Source of the DNA: Paguma larvata
Taxonomy: Eukaryota > Chordata > Mammalia > Carnivora > Viverridae
Reading direction: 5' to 3'
Assembly (NCBI GenBank): GCA_030068075.1
Contig: CM057826.1
Location: 51,603,116-51,667,115 of the forward strand
DNA length: 64,000 bases
The notes beneath the pieces are model-generated. The model was not told the DNA's origin. It saw nothing but the letters and a program-made list of their open reading frames with translations, and made no database searches. Below are positions 22,763-33,520 of the stretch, one piece after another (position 1 is the first letter of the stretch; each line of letters opens with the position of its first letter). The position numbers were made by a program, and so were the translations under genes.

Positions 22763-23059
22763 TTCGCATGATTCTATCTCCTGTTCTTTCTTCCTCTTGC
22801 TTATCCCACTTCTCATTTCAATGAAATAAGGAAATCAAGCAGAATCTACTTAAATTTTCCACCTTCACTTAGATTGGTAAGTTTTATATGCATGAGAAGC
22901 AGGAAGCCCTGTTTGTATATGTGGTATCAAAATGGCTTTGTAAGTAACCACTTGAGTGCCACAGAAGAGCAGGCAGATTGGCCATCATATTTACTGCAAC
23001 AGGATCACTCTAACAGAATATTTGATCAATCAGAGCCTTTTCCTTTGATAATCGGAAAG

Positions 23060-23466
23060 CCTCAAAGAGAAATGGGTTTAGAGAGCAGGATCGAGATTTC
23101 TACTAACTCTAAAATACTTGTTAGATATCTAAGTGGAAATGTCAAGGAGGCTGTTGGGCATAAGTCTGGTACTCCAGGAGAGATGAAGTTGGAAATGTAA
23201 AATATGGAAATTATGAGTGATGGCCATTTGAAACCGTGTCACTGTATAAACTTTTTTTGGAAATGAGGATAGATGAGAAACGGGAGACTGAGTACTGAGC
23301 ATTCCAATATCTCAGTATTTAGAGGTTAGGAAAAGGCAGAAGAATCAGCAAGCACTGGGAACCAGAGGCTATGCTGCCTTCTGAGAAAAGAATGAGACTG
23401 ACATTGGGAGAAAGAAAAGACTGGAGGAAACCATGACAGATGAAGAAAAAGATCTCAGTTCTTGTC
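23060..23466 (-). repeat. L2 LINE ORF2/3' region, decayed
   Basis: 'CTTGTTAGATATCTAAGTGGAAATGTCAAGGAGGCTGTTGGGCATAAGTCTGG' is the antisense of an L2 segment. It overlaps the 108-codon open frame 22874-23200, which I therefore do not call a gene. Confidence 0.55.
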
Positions 23467-23480
23467 TAGAATGGACATTA

Positions 23481-23694
23481 AATAGGGGTGCCTAGGTGGT
23501 TTAGTCCATTAAGCGTCCAGCTTTGGCTCAGGTCATGATCTCATGATTTGTGGGTTTGAGACCCCTGTTGGGCTCTGTGCTGACAGCTCAAAGCCTGGAT
23601 GGAGCCTGCTTCAGATTGTCTCCCTCTCTCTCTCTGGCCCTCCCCTGATCACAGTCTGTCTTTCTCTCTCAAAAATAAACATTTTTTTTAATTT
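23481..23694 (+). mobile_element. feliform CAN-SINE
   Basis: Complete copy (GGGGTGCCTAGGTGGTTTAG head; GGGCTCTGTGCTGACAGCTC body; TTTCTCTCTCAAAAATAAAC tail). Perfect 14 bp target duplication TAGAATGGACATTA at 23467-23480 and 23695-23708. Confidence 0.97.
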
Positions 23695-23977
23695 TAGAAT
23701 GGACATTAGTTATTTTCCTTGTCTAATATCCATTCTTAATGTCTTAGGTTATGTACCTTAGAAGAAGAGCCTGAGAAGGAGCTATTTGCTGAGGCTGTTA
23801 AGGGAAGCAGGATGGGGCAGGAGGGACAAGCCAATCAAGCTTATGCTCTCTCCTGGAGCTTTGGAGCAATACATGCGTTATTAGCTTATTTCCTTCTTGA
23901 GAAAAAGGACAGTCCTTTGTCCCCTTGAATCAGTCACCAGATGCATGTTGCTGGAGGGGGTGGTTTACTTTCTGAAT

Positions 23978-24966
23978 TGCCGGAGTCCAGCTCCAGCATG
24001 TCCAGGAATATTCCGAAGGATGAAAAGTGTTGGCACAGATGAACGACTCAAGAGAAATGCATGACTTTTGGAATCAGGCAGGCATGCATATGTGTGTGTC
24101 TCTCCCCTATTGATCCCAGTATTTTATTTAAAGGTAGTAAGTGACATTAAGCAATGAGTGACATCCCATTAGGAAGCATAGTTTGATGTTTTTGTCAATG
24201 TGTTTTTGCCAGCAAAGCGGCGATTTCCTCAATCTTGCAAGTTGCTTTACATCATTCTTTTTTAGACCATAAAGGAAACAATTCTTATCTTAGCTATTTT
24301 GTGATTCTGCTCCTAAGTTAATTAACATATGCTGTCTTTGAAGTGGGATTAGGTAAATTTGTGGCAGGGGGAGAAAACAGGATGTTTATGAAGCAAACAG
24401 GGTTGTTTTGGCTGTTAACCTATGTCTCAGTAAACAGAGGGTGCATACATTATCATCTTAATACCTACGTTAATCATCTATAGAAAGGTTAAGAGTCATC
24501 CATCTAGCTTCCTAAACTACAATGAGGGAGATGTAAGTCTCCTGGTAAAGACGAAGTTCCTAAGACTTGTCTAAGTTCCTTTGCTTGTGAATGAGTGAAT
24601 TTACATAATAGGAGCCCAACTTTTAAGCAAGTCACACCAATATTCAGCCAGCTCATAACCGCTATCAATCTGTGCAACCCATCCCCAAGATGCAACTTTA
24701 TGATTACATCTGGCCAGGCTACTCTCATTTAAATGTAATCCATCAAAGCATCATGCTCTAGGTCCTTCTTTTTTACTTAAATGCCATAAAACAAAAGAGC
24801 ATTACATTCCTTGGAGCCAATGAGAGCAGCTCAAGAAATCCAAGCCTGAAAAATTATTTAGAAGGAGGTAAGACTGGGCGCCATTTTGATTGGCAGGAGC
24901 TTTGCTATAACTGCATTTCCACACAGGGAGGTGTTTCATCCTGTGAGCCCAAGATGGTTCCCAACA
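23978..24966 (-). mobile_element. solo LTR of a class II-like endogenous retrovirus
   Basis: On the minus strand the element begins TGTTGGGAACCATCTTGGGC and ends GGAGCTGGACTCCGGCA, the TG...CA ends of a retroviral LTR. It is 989 bp long. Six-base flanks CTGAAT (23972-23977) and CTGGAT (24967-24972) form a target duplication with one mismatch; six bases fits beta-retrovirus-like (ERVK-type) integrases. An antisense AATAAA (TTTATT at 24123-24128) is the likely polyadenylation signal. The LTR at 57117-57911 is a homologue with the same termini. There are no gag, pol or env sequences beside it, so it is a recombined solo LTR. The minus-strand frame 24802-25038 crosses its edge and is not a gene. 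Confidence 0.9.
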
Positions 24967-25228
24967 CTGGATGAGCTGATTCCTTTGGCTGAAGGCATCA
25001 TCTGGAGAAGAGGGAAGCTCTGAGCTGTTAGCCTCCAACGCTCACAGCAGCTCAAGGATGGATGCCCTGCCTTGGTACAGGGATCCAGAAGAGGTACCAA
25101 CAGCCCCTACTGTACCTTCTTCTCCTGTCAACAGACCACAGCGTTCCTTCAGGGAACCACCCCTCCACTATTTCAACTTGTTCTGGTGGGGTTGATTCTA
25201 TTCTTCCACCCCTACTCCAGTGTTCAAT
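24967..25228. other. unannotated flank of the LTR
   Basis: Moderately GC-richer than its surroundings. A minus-strand 155-codon open frame (25052-25519) covers it but shows no domain. Confidence 0.35.
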
Positions 25229-25229
25229 C

Positions 25230-25570
25230 CACATGAAAAAGGTTTCCTTAAATAGGGTTATAATTACAGGTTTAGGCACCAGCTCATGACCCAATTTGGA
25301 AGAGTGAGGGCCAAAACCCAGAATTTTTGCAAGACCTATTAGGAGAGGAAATATATCTTCACTAGGGTTGCTAAGATCTGAAGATGTACAATGAAGTTGC
25401 AACTTTACCACCAGGAGGAAGAAACCTACCCAAGAATAAAGCCAACACAGAAAAAAACTCAGCTTAGGGACAAATTCCTGACATTGCCTGTGCACCTGGA
25501 TATAAATGTACTGATTCATACATGCTTTTTAGGTGTTTTAAACTATCCCTCTTGCTTCAACCAGCCTGAG
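25230..25570 (+). repeat. ancient interspersed repeat remnant, family not named
   Basis: The string of phrases 'CACCAGCTCATGACCCAATTTGGAA', 'TTTGCAAGACCTATTAGGAGAGG', 'GGGTTGCTAAGATCTG' and 'GAATAAAGCCAACACAGAAAA' recalls a common old mammalian repeat. I cannot assign it with certainty. Confidence 0.4.
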
Positions 25571-26700
25571 TAGAGTTTCTGCCTCTTCTGCTCCCCTTCA
25601 AATCTAGATGCGCTGCCTGAAACTGACTTTTTTGAGATTGCCCTCTATTATTTGTAGAATTTCCTAAAGCAAATTTGAATAGCTCTTGCTTCCTTGCAAC
25701 CAAACATGCTGCAAGACATACATAATAGACAGATTGACAATCCAAAATTTATAATACAATTGAGTGAACAACCTCAAAATATCACCAAACATATTTTGAT
25801 CTTTCCTGGATGAGCAGAAGGTCCTTCAGATAATCCAATGCCTTTGGGTTATGTTTTCTAACACCACAGCATTATAAGGTATTTTTCCATTTTAGAAAAA
25901 CAGATTTTTCACAGGCATTTTTCTAAAAAAATAAAAAAAAACAAAAGAAAAGAAAAAAAACTATGCCTTGATTCCTTGCTGCATGAGAAGCCAATTATTA
26001 GCTATAGATTGTGTTTCACTTTGATTATCTAGTCTTTTGTCTGATTTAAATTCTAAAAAATGCTATAAGAAGTCACTTACTTCCAATGTAACTATTATGA
26101 AAGGCTAGTTAGAAATTATTTATTTTCTCTACTTAACCCATTGTTCACAAAACAGATCAGAATTACGCTGACATACACTGATTCAGCACAAACCTAGGGA
26201 GTGAAGACATCACAACTGATTTTGTTGAAGACCTGACAGTTTCATTTATCTGTGCATGTGTCTTATTCATATCTATGATTGTGTCTTTCAACATGCTGTA
26301 GTTGTTCTTTGACCCTTAAAAGGTCATGTTCATTCACAGTGATTTCAACCCAGTTCAGTTACAGCAGAGACTGAATACTGACTCCCATACCCAAGACACC
26401 TCCCTCATATACATTCGCAGGTATTTGGGACATTAAGCTATTGTTAAAACTACAAAAGTTTAACTTTTTGAAGAGAAATCAATGGGAGCACATAGATCAT
26501 AAAGAACATTAACAGATATTTAGTGAAAAAAAGTAATAATAATATCACACATCCAGACAAATGCTGATAATGTCAATTAGAGAGATAAAGTGTGATGAGA
26601 TAAAAAGGCTACTGGAAAAATTGTGATGATGGATAGATTTTTGTGCCTGTTTGTTTTTTATTAATACGACATTACCCAGTAACAAGATTCCTTTTCTCTC
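25571..26700. other. unannotated AT-rich stretch, no gene seen
   Basis: Contains an A-rich run at 25926-25960. No recognised repeat or gene. Confidence 0.45.
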
Positions 26701-26716
26701 TGCATTTTGTTGCCAG

Positions 26717-26833
26717 ACAAGAGCCTCCAGAAGAGATGAATTTTCTTTGATTCCACCTCCCCACAATCCTCTGGGCTCCTCGGGGAGCAATGTCAATTAT
26801 ACCATCGTCAATGCAAATGGCATTTTAAAGAGT
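26717..26833 (+). other. candidate exon (possibly terminal)
   Basis: A strong acceptor (CTTTTCTCTCTGCATTTTGTTGCCAG) ends at 26716. From 26717 an open frame in register with the splice site gives 39 codons including 'FSLIPPPHNPLGSSG' and 'NVNYTIVNANGILKS', then a TAG at 26834-26836. Composition looks protein-like, with CpG dinucleotides kept inside it (CTCGG, ATCGTC). A weak donor (A|GTTAGT) lies at 26830. If real it is either a last coding exon or an alternative exon. I do not recognise the protein. Confidence 0.3.
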
Positions 26834-26839
26834 TAGTAC

Positions 26840-27460
26840 AGCAGGCAGAGAATGTTAATGCTGCTCACAAGTGCCAATATGCACTGCAGACTTTCCCCTA
26901 AAGTCTGCAACCCATCACATGTCTTTATTCATTTAGATCCAATCCTATCAACCGAGAGGACAGGGCACTGGCTTGCTCTCTGCCTTTGTCACTCAAACTT
27001 ACCTATTAAAAACAATCCATTTTCTAAAGTCGGACAGTGTGGAATTCAGGTTTGGCAGCGAAAGATAACTCTTACATACAGAGCATGATAATGAGGAGCC
27101 TGCTGGCTGTCTTGCTTGATGGGTTATTCTTATTAAGATAAAATGTGTTCCAAAAGCAACTCAGGAACATAGAAATCAGCTAGTTCATAAAAAGTTATGG
27201 GAGCTTAGGCTCTCAAATTAAGGAAACAAATACAATGAACATGAACTCAAACTCAGTAGAAAAGCGTCACGACTAGAAAGTTCTCCTTCTGTTGTATTTT
27301 TTCTGTTGTATTTTTTAATGTTGAGGTATTTTAAAGAAGAATCTCATAACTGTGTTATGATGAGTAGTTAGATGGCTTGATAACTGAATCATTGCTACTA
27401 AGTTTTATGTAATGAATGCTTAATTTGTCATAACAAATAAACTCTATTAGTAAATAATTA
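26840..27460. other. unannotated stretch, no gene seen
   Basis: Includes a small direct repeat TTCTGTTGTATTTTTT twice near 27288-27317. No gene recognised. Confidence 0.4.
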
Positions 27461-27464
27461 CCTT

Positions 27465-27860
27465 AGGTCAATGGAGCACCTACCATGTACAAGCACTGTG
27501 CTAGGCATGACGAAGGAATAAAAAAACATAAAATGAAAGGTGCAGTTCTTGCCCTAAAGAACTAATGATATATTAGAGTAGACACAATAACTAGAACGCA
27601 AAGAAGATCTACAGCTGGAAAGTCACAATGTGAGTATACGGTAATCATAAAGAAACTCAAAAAGTAATAAAGACACAAGAGCAGCCCAGACCGAGGCTGG
27701 TTGACATCAGATGATGGGCTTTACGTTTTAGGATATTTACTTTATTTTCTAGGCAATAAAGATCTAAAGAATCTTTGAGCAAAAAAGGGGACATGATGAA
27801 GCCCTGAAGGAAGATAATACTGGTAGTGGTGTACTTACTGGACTAGAAAGAGAGTTTCCC
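27465..27860 (-). repeat. L2 LINE 3' region
   Basis: 'GGAGCACCTACCATGTACAAGCACTGTGCTAGGCATGACGAAGGAATAA' and 'GTGCAGTTCTTGCCCTAAAGAACTAA', then 'TTGAGCAAAAAAGGGGACATGATG', follow the antisense order of an L2 3' end. Confidence 0.7.
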
Positions 27861-28078
27861 CACTGATGGTGTATGAAATTATTTTAGGTGGTGCATGAAC
27901 ATGAAATTAAATAATATTGAATTGCACCATGAAAAATACGTTCCATTTTAATTTTAATTTTTAGAAGATTTGAGGGAGAAGGTTTTTGGTTTGGTACTAA
28001 TATGACTTTAACACCTCTCAATACTTTAATTCCCTTTTAACAGAAGGAATCACATTCACTTAGTGTTCAATAAAGCTG

Positions 28079-28276
28079 GGTTTTTTTAATGTTTATTTAT
28101 TTTTGAGAGAGAGAGTGTGAGCTGGGGAGAGACAGATAGAGAGAGGAGGACAAAAGACCCAAAAGGACTCTGTGCTGATAGCAGAGAGTCCAACGCAGGG
28201 TTGGAACCCACGAACCATGAGATTATGACCTGAATTGAAGTCAGATGCTTAACCAACTGAGCCACCCAGGTGCCTC
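28079..28276 (-). mobile_element. feliform CAN-SINE, minus strand
   Basis: Plus strand reads T-rich tail, TTATTTATTTTTGAGAGAGAG, GACTCTGTGCTGATAGC, and the antisense head CTGAGCCACCCAGGTGCC. Perfect 12 bp target duplication TCAATAAAGCTG at 28067-28078 and 28277-28288. Confidence 0.97.
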
Positions 28277-28529
28277 TCAATAAAGCTGTTTTTGATAAAT
28301 TTGCATTTTTTTGTTACCATCTATTTATGGCTAGTGACACTCATTTCCTATTTGTGTGAAGGAGAAAAATTAAATAATATAATGCTTATATTTAAAACAA
28401 AATTAAAATCAGTTAATTTAAGGGGAAAATTAAGCATATAATGGGACATGTGCTATGCATACATGGCAAAATTCAAGAAACAGAATGCAGTTAAGTTTGG
28501 AAAACACAGACCGAGACAAGGAGCCACTA

Positions 28530-29060
28530 AACAGTTTTTTTTAAAGGAATACATATACATGTCCAAAAAAATGTTTGATCAAACATGTTATTATAGTATT
28601 ATAATATGGTAAGACTGAAAACAAACGAAATGTTTCTAAATAAAGAAGAGGTTAAATAAAATATGGCACACCATTCTGGAATACTACACTGCTGCTCAAA
28701 GAATGGAAAAGAGGTACATGTACTTACATGGAAAGATCACAAGTCAGAAAAAAATAAAAACAAAACAACTCATAAAACCATACATTTGCTATGATGCCAA
28801 TTATCTTCTTAAATGTATACATGTATAAATAAGTGTACATAAATGCATAGAAGGACTAGAAAACTAATCATAATAGTTACTATTAATCATCATGGGAGAT
28901 TGAAATAGTTACTATTAATCATCATGGGAGATTCAAATATTGAATCCAAGGTAACAGGAGAGAATCACATTTCCTTTGATATAGTGATGAATTGTTTAAA
29001 TCTTAAATTCATACATTTTTTAATTGTTGTAATTTTTTAAATACTTAAGAGAACAAGGTA
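28530..29060 (+). repeat. old L1M LINE 3'UTR fragment
   Basis: 'AAAGAAGAGGTTAAATAAAATATGGCACACC', 'TGGAATACTACACTGCTGCTCAAAGAATGG' and 'ACTTACATGGAAAGATCACAAG' follow the L1M 3' region. It contains the tandem duplication at 28874-28937. Confidence 0.7.
28874..28937. repeat. 32 bp tandem duplication, two units
   Basis: Units start at 28874 and 28906 (TAGTTACTATTAATCATCAT...), with one base different near the end (GATTG versus GATTC). Nearly identical, so probably recent. Confidence 0.95.
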
Positions 29061-29157
29061 GACCCACAGGTAAATTTCCATTTATTTTACTCCCTTCCAA
29101 AACTACACTAAGACATCAGAAAAGACTTTCTTAAAGGGCACAAAACCACAAGGACAA

Positions 29158-29176
29158 AAAAAAAAAAAAAAAAGAG
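29158..29176 (+). repeat. poly(A) run
   Basis: An uninterrupted A run followed by GAGAGAGAC. Likely the decayed tail of an old retrotransposon, but no body is recognisable immediately upstream. Confidence 0.6.
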
Positions 29177-29559
29177 AGACAACTCCAGCATAATTTTGAA
29201 AGCTGGGTGAGTGGTAAAGAGTCTAAAGAAAAAGAATCTAAAGAAAGCTCAGTCCTAAACCAGCAGTGGAAGAAGCCAAGAAGAAACCCAATATGCTTTG
29301 CAGAATCTACTAATTGGCAACATTGGGTCCTCTGGGAATGGATGGGGAAGCAAAATTAAAAACAAGAGTATTGTATGAAGGACTATTCAAAAAATAGTTA
29401 GAGAATTTTGAGAATCAATTACATCCCTATCCCTTTCGTGCTGCACACAGCCAGTCTGTACATTATCTCTGCCCCAACAGGACAAAGGGGACTTATTCTT
29501 CAGAGAAAATAAGAGACTTTTACTCTATAGATAGCCGAGCAAAAGGCATAGTTAAGAGT

Positions 29560-29663
29560 GGAGATATGACAGGCACAGAAGAGGGCACTTGTTGGGATGA
29601 GCATTGGGTGTTATATGGAAATCAATTTGACAATAAATTATTTAAGAAAAAAAAAAAGAAATT
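29560..29663 (+). mobile_element. carnivore L1 3' end, strongly 5'-truncated
   Basis: 'GTTGGGATGAGCATTGGGTGTTATATGGAAATCAATTTGACAATAAATTATT' followed by poly(A) is the L1 3' terminus. The reverse complement of 33541-33600 gives nearly the same text, so both belong to the same L1 lineage. No clear target duplication seen. Confidence 0.75.
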
Positions 29664-30635
29664 TACCACAACCAATGTTTTTTGTAATTAGTTGAAAAAA
29701 ACCATTTAAAAATATTCTCGAATATATATATATGAAGAATGGAGATAATATATGAAAAAGAGGAATTCTCTATCAGGAATTCTCTCAAAGAAAGGGCCCA
29801 CTAAGATCAAATTATAATGGAGCCCACAGTCCAGAAGCCCCATCTGAGCTCTTAGGAGCTTCCTGTCAGCTGTTCATTGTCCCACTCTTAGAGGATCAGC
29901 AACATAAAAAAAAGAGAGAGAGAGAGAGAGAGAAAGAAAACAAAAGAAAATACAAAAGGTGGGTTTGAAAGAAATAAAAGCCATGTGGAGGAAAAAAGTC
30001 TTTTCAAGGAAAATAAAACTTCAAATAAACTATCCTTCAAAAGATTAAACAAGCTACAATATAAACGAAATAAGAAAAGATATTATTAAAAGAAGGAGGA
30101 AGAGAAGAAGGGAAAGAAGAGAGAAAAAATAAAGAATAGAACAAAAAAAGAGCCTTTGGAAAAATAAATATATACATATATACTCATATGTACATAGATA
30201 CATATGTGCATATAGTGGGATGTGTGTGCATGTAACTCAATGAAATATATAAACAATAAAGATGAGGAAATCTCCTAGAAACTGAAAAAAAAGACTTTAG
30301 AAAATAGTTGTGCCTGTATTTATTATATTTATGTGCTTTTTTTCCAGAGTGGCTTGCTCACAGCTTAACATAGCCATAGTATAGTTCATTGGCCCATTTC
30401 CTCATCTTGATCTTCCAGTTTCCCAGTTTCCCCTAACACTCAGTTTTCCACTATTACATTAAGGGTTAATTCTTCTGTAGAAAAGTTCCAGTTTATATTT
30501 CCCAATTTGGTTTCCAGTCCAATTTCCCAATCTTAAACAAAACATGTTAGAATGTACTTTTGGCCCTAGAAGAAGGGGGAAGTCAACTCTTACAAAAAGA
30601 AAGGAAGAAAGAATCTAGTGTTTACTTGTTTAATC
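29664..30635. other. unannotated A-rich stretch with (GA)n at 29911-29938
   Basis: A-rich and purine-rich with a short (GA)n run. No gene recognised. Confidence 0.45.
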
Positions 30636-30639
30636 AATC

Positions 30640-30765
30640 TCTCCCTCCCGAATGTAAACCATGTATGATGAGGGATTTTGTTTTGTATTCTCACCGCCTA
30701 GAATAGCGCTCAATACAATATAAGAACATAGAAAATACTGAATGAATGAATGAACAATAGATGCT
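30640..30765 (+). repeat. L2 LINE 3' terminus
   Basis: 'TTTGTTTTGTATTCTCACCGCCTAGAATAGCGCTCAATACAATA' and 'GAATGAATGAATGAACA' match the L2 end. Short open frames on the minus strand here are shadows. Confidence 0.6.
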
Positions 30766-31965
30766 GGACATATATGGCTTATAGAAGTGCCATTGCAACT
30801 TGGGAAAAGAATGAGCAAAATAACAAAGAATCAGTGAGAAAGATTCTAACAAGCACAGATTGTATCTCTTAGAACACTTGCTTTGAAAAAAATCGCAAGT
30901 AAGGCATCTCTGCAGATAACTCCATTTTGCCTCCATCTAACCCTAATCAGACCACACTCAGAGGAACCATAGTCAATCTCTGTAATGACTTACTTTATGT
31001 ACATATTTGTGACCCAGGGATTTCCATCTGTTATGGGACACTATTAGGGAAATTCTGTATATGGGTCTTAGAGCTCTTACCCCTGCCTCATGACAAGCAA
31101 TATTTTTTTCTTCTTGTTAAACGCAGATGCTTTAACAGGCTGTGAGTTATTCTTTTTTACTTAATGTCTTCTTAATTTTAGCTAAGTAATACATCCACTT
31201 GGCTTTATTGTCACAATCAGATGGTGGGGTAAGGACTGAGCCATTTGGTTGGGAAGCACCCAATTTTCAACATTTGTGGGTCCCTCCTGTCTGAGGGTAT
31301 ATGCCTGGTTGTTAGTATTCTGAAAGCATTTAAGGAGACTAGAGACAGAGGATCTCACCATTCAAGAGGCAGACATTCAACAACATCTCACTGTGATCCC
31401 CAGCTAGGCAAACCTCTCTGCTGTGAACCTATTTTCTACCAGAATGGACAAGGAGTAGTTTCTAGGCTAGCAAGAGTGAGAGAAGAGATTTTGGCATCTT
31501 AAAGGCTCATTACACACAAGCTTAACAAATCCCCATTTTTAATCTTTTGCCACACTCCCTTTTTAAAGCTGCCTGGTATCTCCAATTCTTCAGGTTTTCT
31601 AGATTTGAGGACATAATTTTCCTTTTCTCTCACTGGCTTCATTCACTTCAGGCTCTGATTTTAGCTTTCACAGGTTAGCTAGTTCAGTTTATACTATTCC
31701 TTCCTCATTCAGTTTCCAAAATGTTGTTGACTTCTTTCCTGTCTTGTCACCTTCTCTTCTGTTTCATTTTTTTTAATGAGTATATATTTTTAATTCATTT
31801 TGGGGGCTTAGGAGGGTGCAAAAAAGTGCATATTCAATCCTTCATATTTAACCGTAAATCCTTATTCAGCGTCCTTAAACCAAAGACGTGTGCCTTTTAA
31901 AAAGTAAGCTATATATATACACTGAGAAAAGAGAATTATAATGTCCTTAATCTGTTAAAGGACTC
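30766..31965. other. unannotated stretch, no gene seen
   Basis: Open frames at 30927-31145 and 31245-31502 (+) lack recognisable domains, and I see no matching splice signals. An unrecognised old LTR is one possible explanation of this slightly GC-richer text. Confidence 0.4.
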
Positions 31966-31988
31966 TTTCTTTAGAAATCATGTGTCTT

Positions 31989-32192
31989 GGGGTGTCTGGA
32001 TGGCTCAGTTGGTTAAGTGTCTGACTTTGGCTCAGGTCATGATCTCGTAGTTTCTGAGACTGAACCCCACCTCGGGCTCGCTGTTGTCAGTACAGAGCCT
32101 GCTTCAGATCCTCCATCCCCCTCTCTCTCTCTGCCCTGCCCCTTCCCCACTTGTGCTCTCTCTCTCAAAAATAAATAATACATTAAAAAAAA
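31989..32192 (+). mobile_element. feliform CAN-SINE
   Basis: Complete copy (GGGGTGTCTGGATGGCTCAG head, CTCAGGTCATGATCTCGTAG body). Target duplication AGAAATCATGTGTCTT / AGAAATCATGTGACTT at 31973-31988 and 32193-32208. Confidence 0.97.
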
Positions 32193-32210
32193 AGAAATCA
32201 TGTGACTTTA

Positions 32211-32360
32211 GGGGCACCTGGGTAACTCAGTCAGTTAAGTGTCCTGACTCTTGATCTCAGCTCAGGTCTTGACCTTAGGGTCTTGATCTCAGAGTCATGA
32301 GTTCAAGTCTCACATTGGGCTCCATGCTTGGCATGGAGACTACTTGAAAGAAAGATGAAT
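32211..32360 (+). mobile_element. CAN-SINE of a different, older carnivore subfamily
   Basis: The body has GTGTCCTGACTCTTGATCTCAG and a TTGGGCTCCATGCTTGGCATGGAGACTACTTGAAAG 3' part, unlike the other SINEs here (which have GCTGACAGCTCAGAGCCTGG). It abuts the 3' target repeat of the previous SINE and runs straight into the (GAAG)n tract. Confidence 0.85.
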
Positions 32361-32442
32361 AAAGGAAAGAAGGAAGGAAGGAAGGAAGGAAGGAAGGAAG
32401 GAAGGAAGGAAGGAAGGAAGGAAGGAAGGGAGGGAGGAAGGA
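32361..32442 (+). repeat. (GGAA)n microsatellite grown from a SINE tail
   Basis: About 80 bp of GGAA units directly follow the SINE's A-rich end (GATGAATAAAGGAAAGAAGG), so the tract probably expanded from the tail. Confidence 0.9.
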
Positions 32443-32565
32443 TACGTCTTTGGTTTTCAGGATTTTATAAAACAATAGTGATCAAATAAGGAAAAGAATG
32501 TTATAAGTGGTTGTCACCAATAGTCTATAATTTCTGCCATGACAGAAATAATAAAGGAGGCAGAT

Positions 32566-32667
32566 ATTATTTCTCCCACCTCTCTCTGTGTCTCTCTCTG
32601 TCTCTCCCTCTCTGTCATTGTTTCTCTCTCTCTCTCTCTCTCTTTCCCCCCCTTCACCGTCCCTCTC
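32566..32667. repeat. pyrimidine-rich (TC)n tract
   Basis: CT-rich over about 100 bp with a pure (TC)n core at about 32622-32643. The Leu/Ser-rich open frames here are artefacts. Confidence 0.9.
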
Positions 32668-32669
32668 TC

Positions 32670-33520
32670 TACAATGGTGCCTTTGTCAAACTGCAGAACA
32701 TTAGTAGCATTGCTAGAAATGCATTTCCATTTACTTGTCCATGTCTATTCTCCTCAAATCACATCATTTCAGGGCAAAGATGTTTCAAAAAGTTGAAGAA
32801 TCACATGTTCAGACAGGAAGTAAATGGAAAACAAAACCCTCTGACAGGTCTCTGTCTCTTAGTGTCCCATCGTTTGTATTTCATTTGGGATCAAAAGGGA
32901 TCCAAGTTAGACTTCCTCCAGTGAAGCATCCTTGGCCCAAAATAAGGGACAGATTGAAGGGGTTCCTAAAGATTACTCCTGGTGCATTGCTCTTGATCCT
33001 ATCAAATGCTTTGGAGTTCGTCCATTTATATCATATACTATTGATAAAACTGACCATCGAGTTTTGATCCCTTCTTTCAACTTTGTCTAGCATCCAGGTT
33101 TCTGGGACTTAATCCTAGTCACTAATTTTCCAGGTTTCCCCATTTCTACCTCAATTTCCTGACTCGCAGTCTTCAGGGTGCCTCTGAACACCAGTAACTC
33201 TGAGGCCTCATGCTGGTGCCACTACAGATACCATCAGCTCTATAGTACTGGTCTTATTTCCTCTCTCCTTTTTCTGATTCATACTTAAGCAGTGTTAATC
33301 TGTTGCCAGCCATTTCTGTGACACCATCGTCTCCACTCAAAAATCTCCTCATTAGTCATAAATAAAACCCACTAAACTCAACCTACAAACTGCCATGCAA
33401 AAAATATATTACCTGAAAATTACTCAAGTGAGTGACACCACACCTTAACCAACGTTTTCTGTCAGATATCTAAATTTCTATCTAATTATCACTCAAACGT
33501 CTTATTTCTTTAGGTCTGTT
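32670..33520. other. unannotated stretch, no gene seen
   Basis: Open frame 32735-33067 (+) shows no domain or splice context. No repeat named. Confidence 0.4.

Noticed and set aside
22874..23200. 108-codon plus-strand open frame
   Set aside because: Its second half matches antisense L2 LINE sequence, so it is chance reading of a decayed repeat.
24802..25038. 78-codon minus-strand frame as a viral gene next to the LTR
   Set aside because: It crosses the LTR boundary into unrelated flanking DNA and has no retroviral motif; the LTR is solo.
25052..25519. 155-codon minus-strand open frame
   Set aside because: No domain or splice context; the plus strand of the same region looks like an ancient interspersed repeat.
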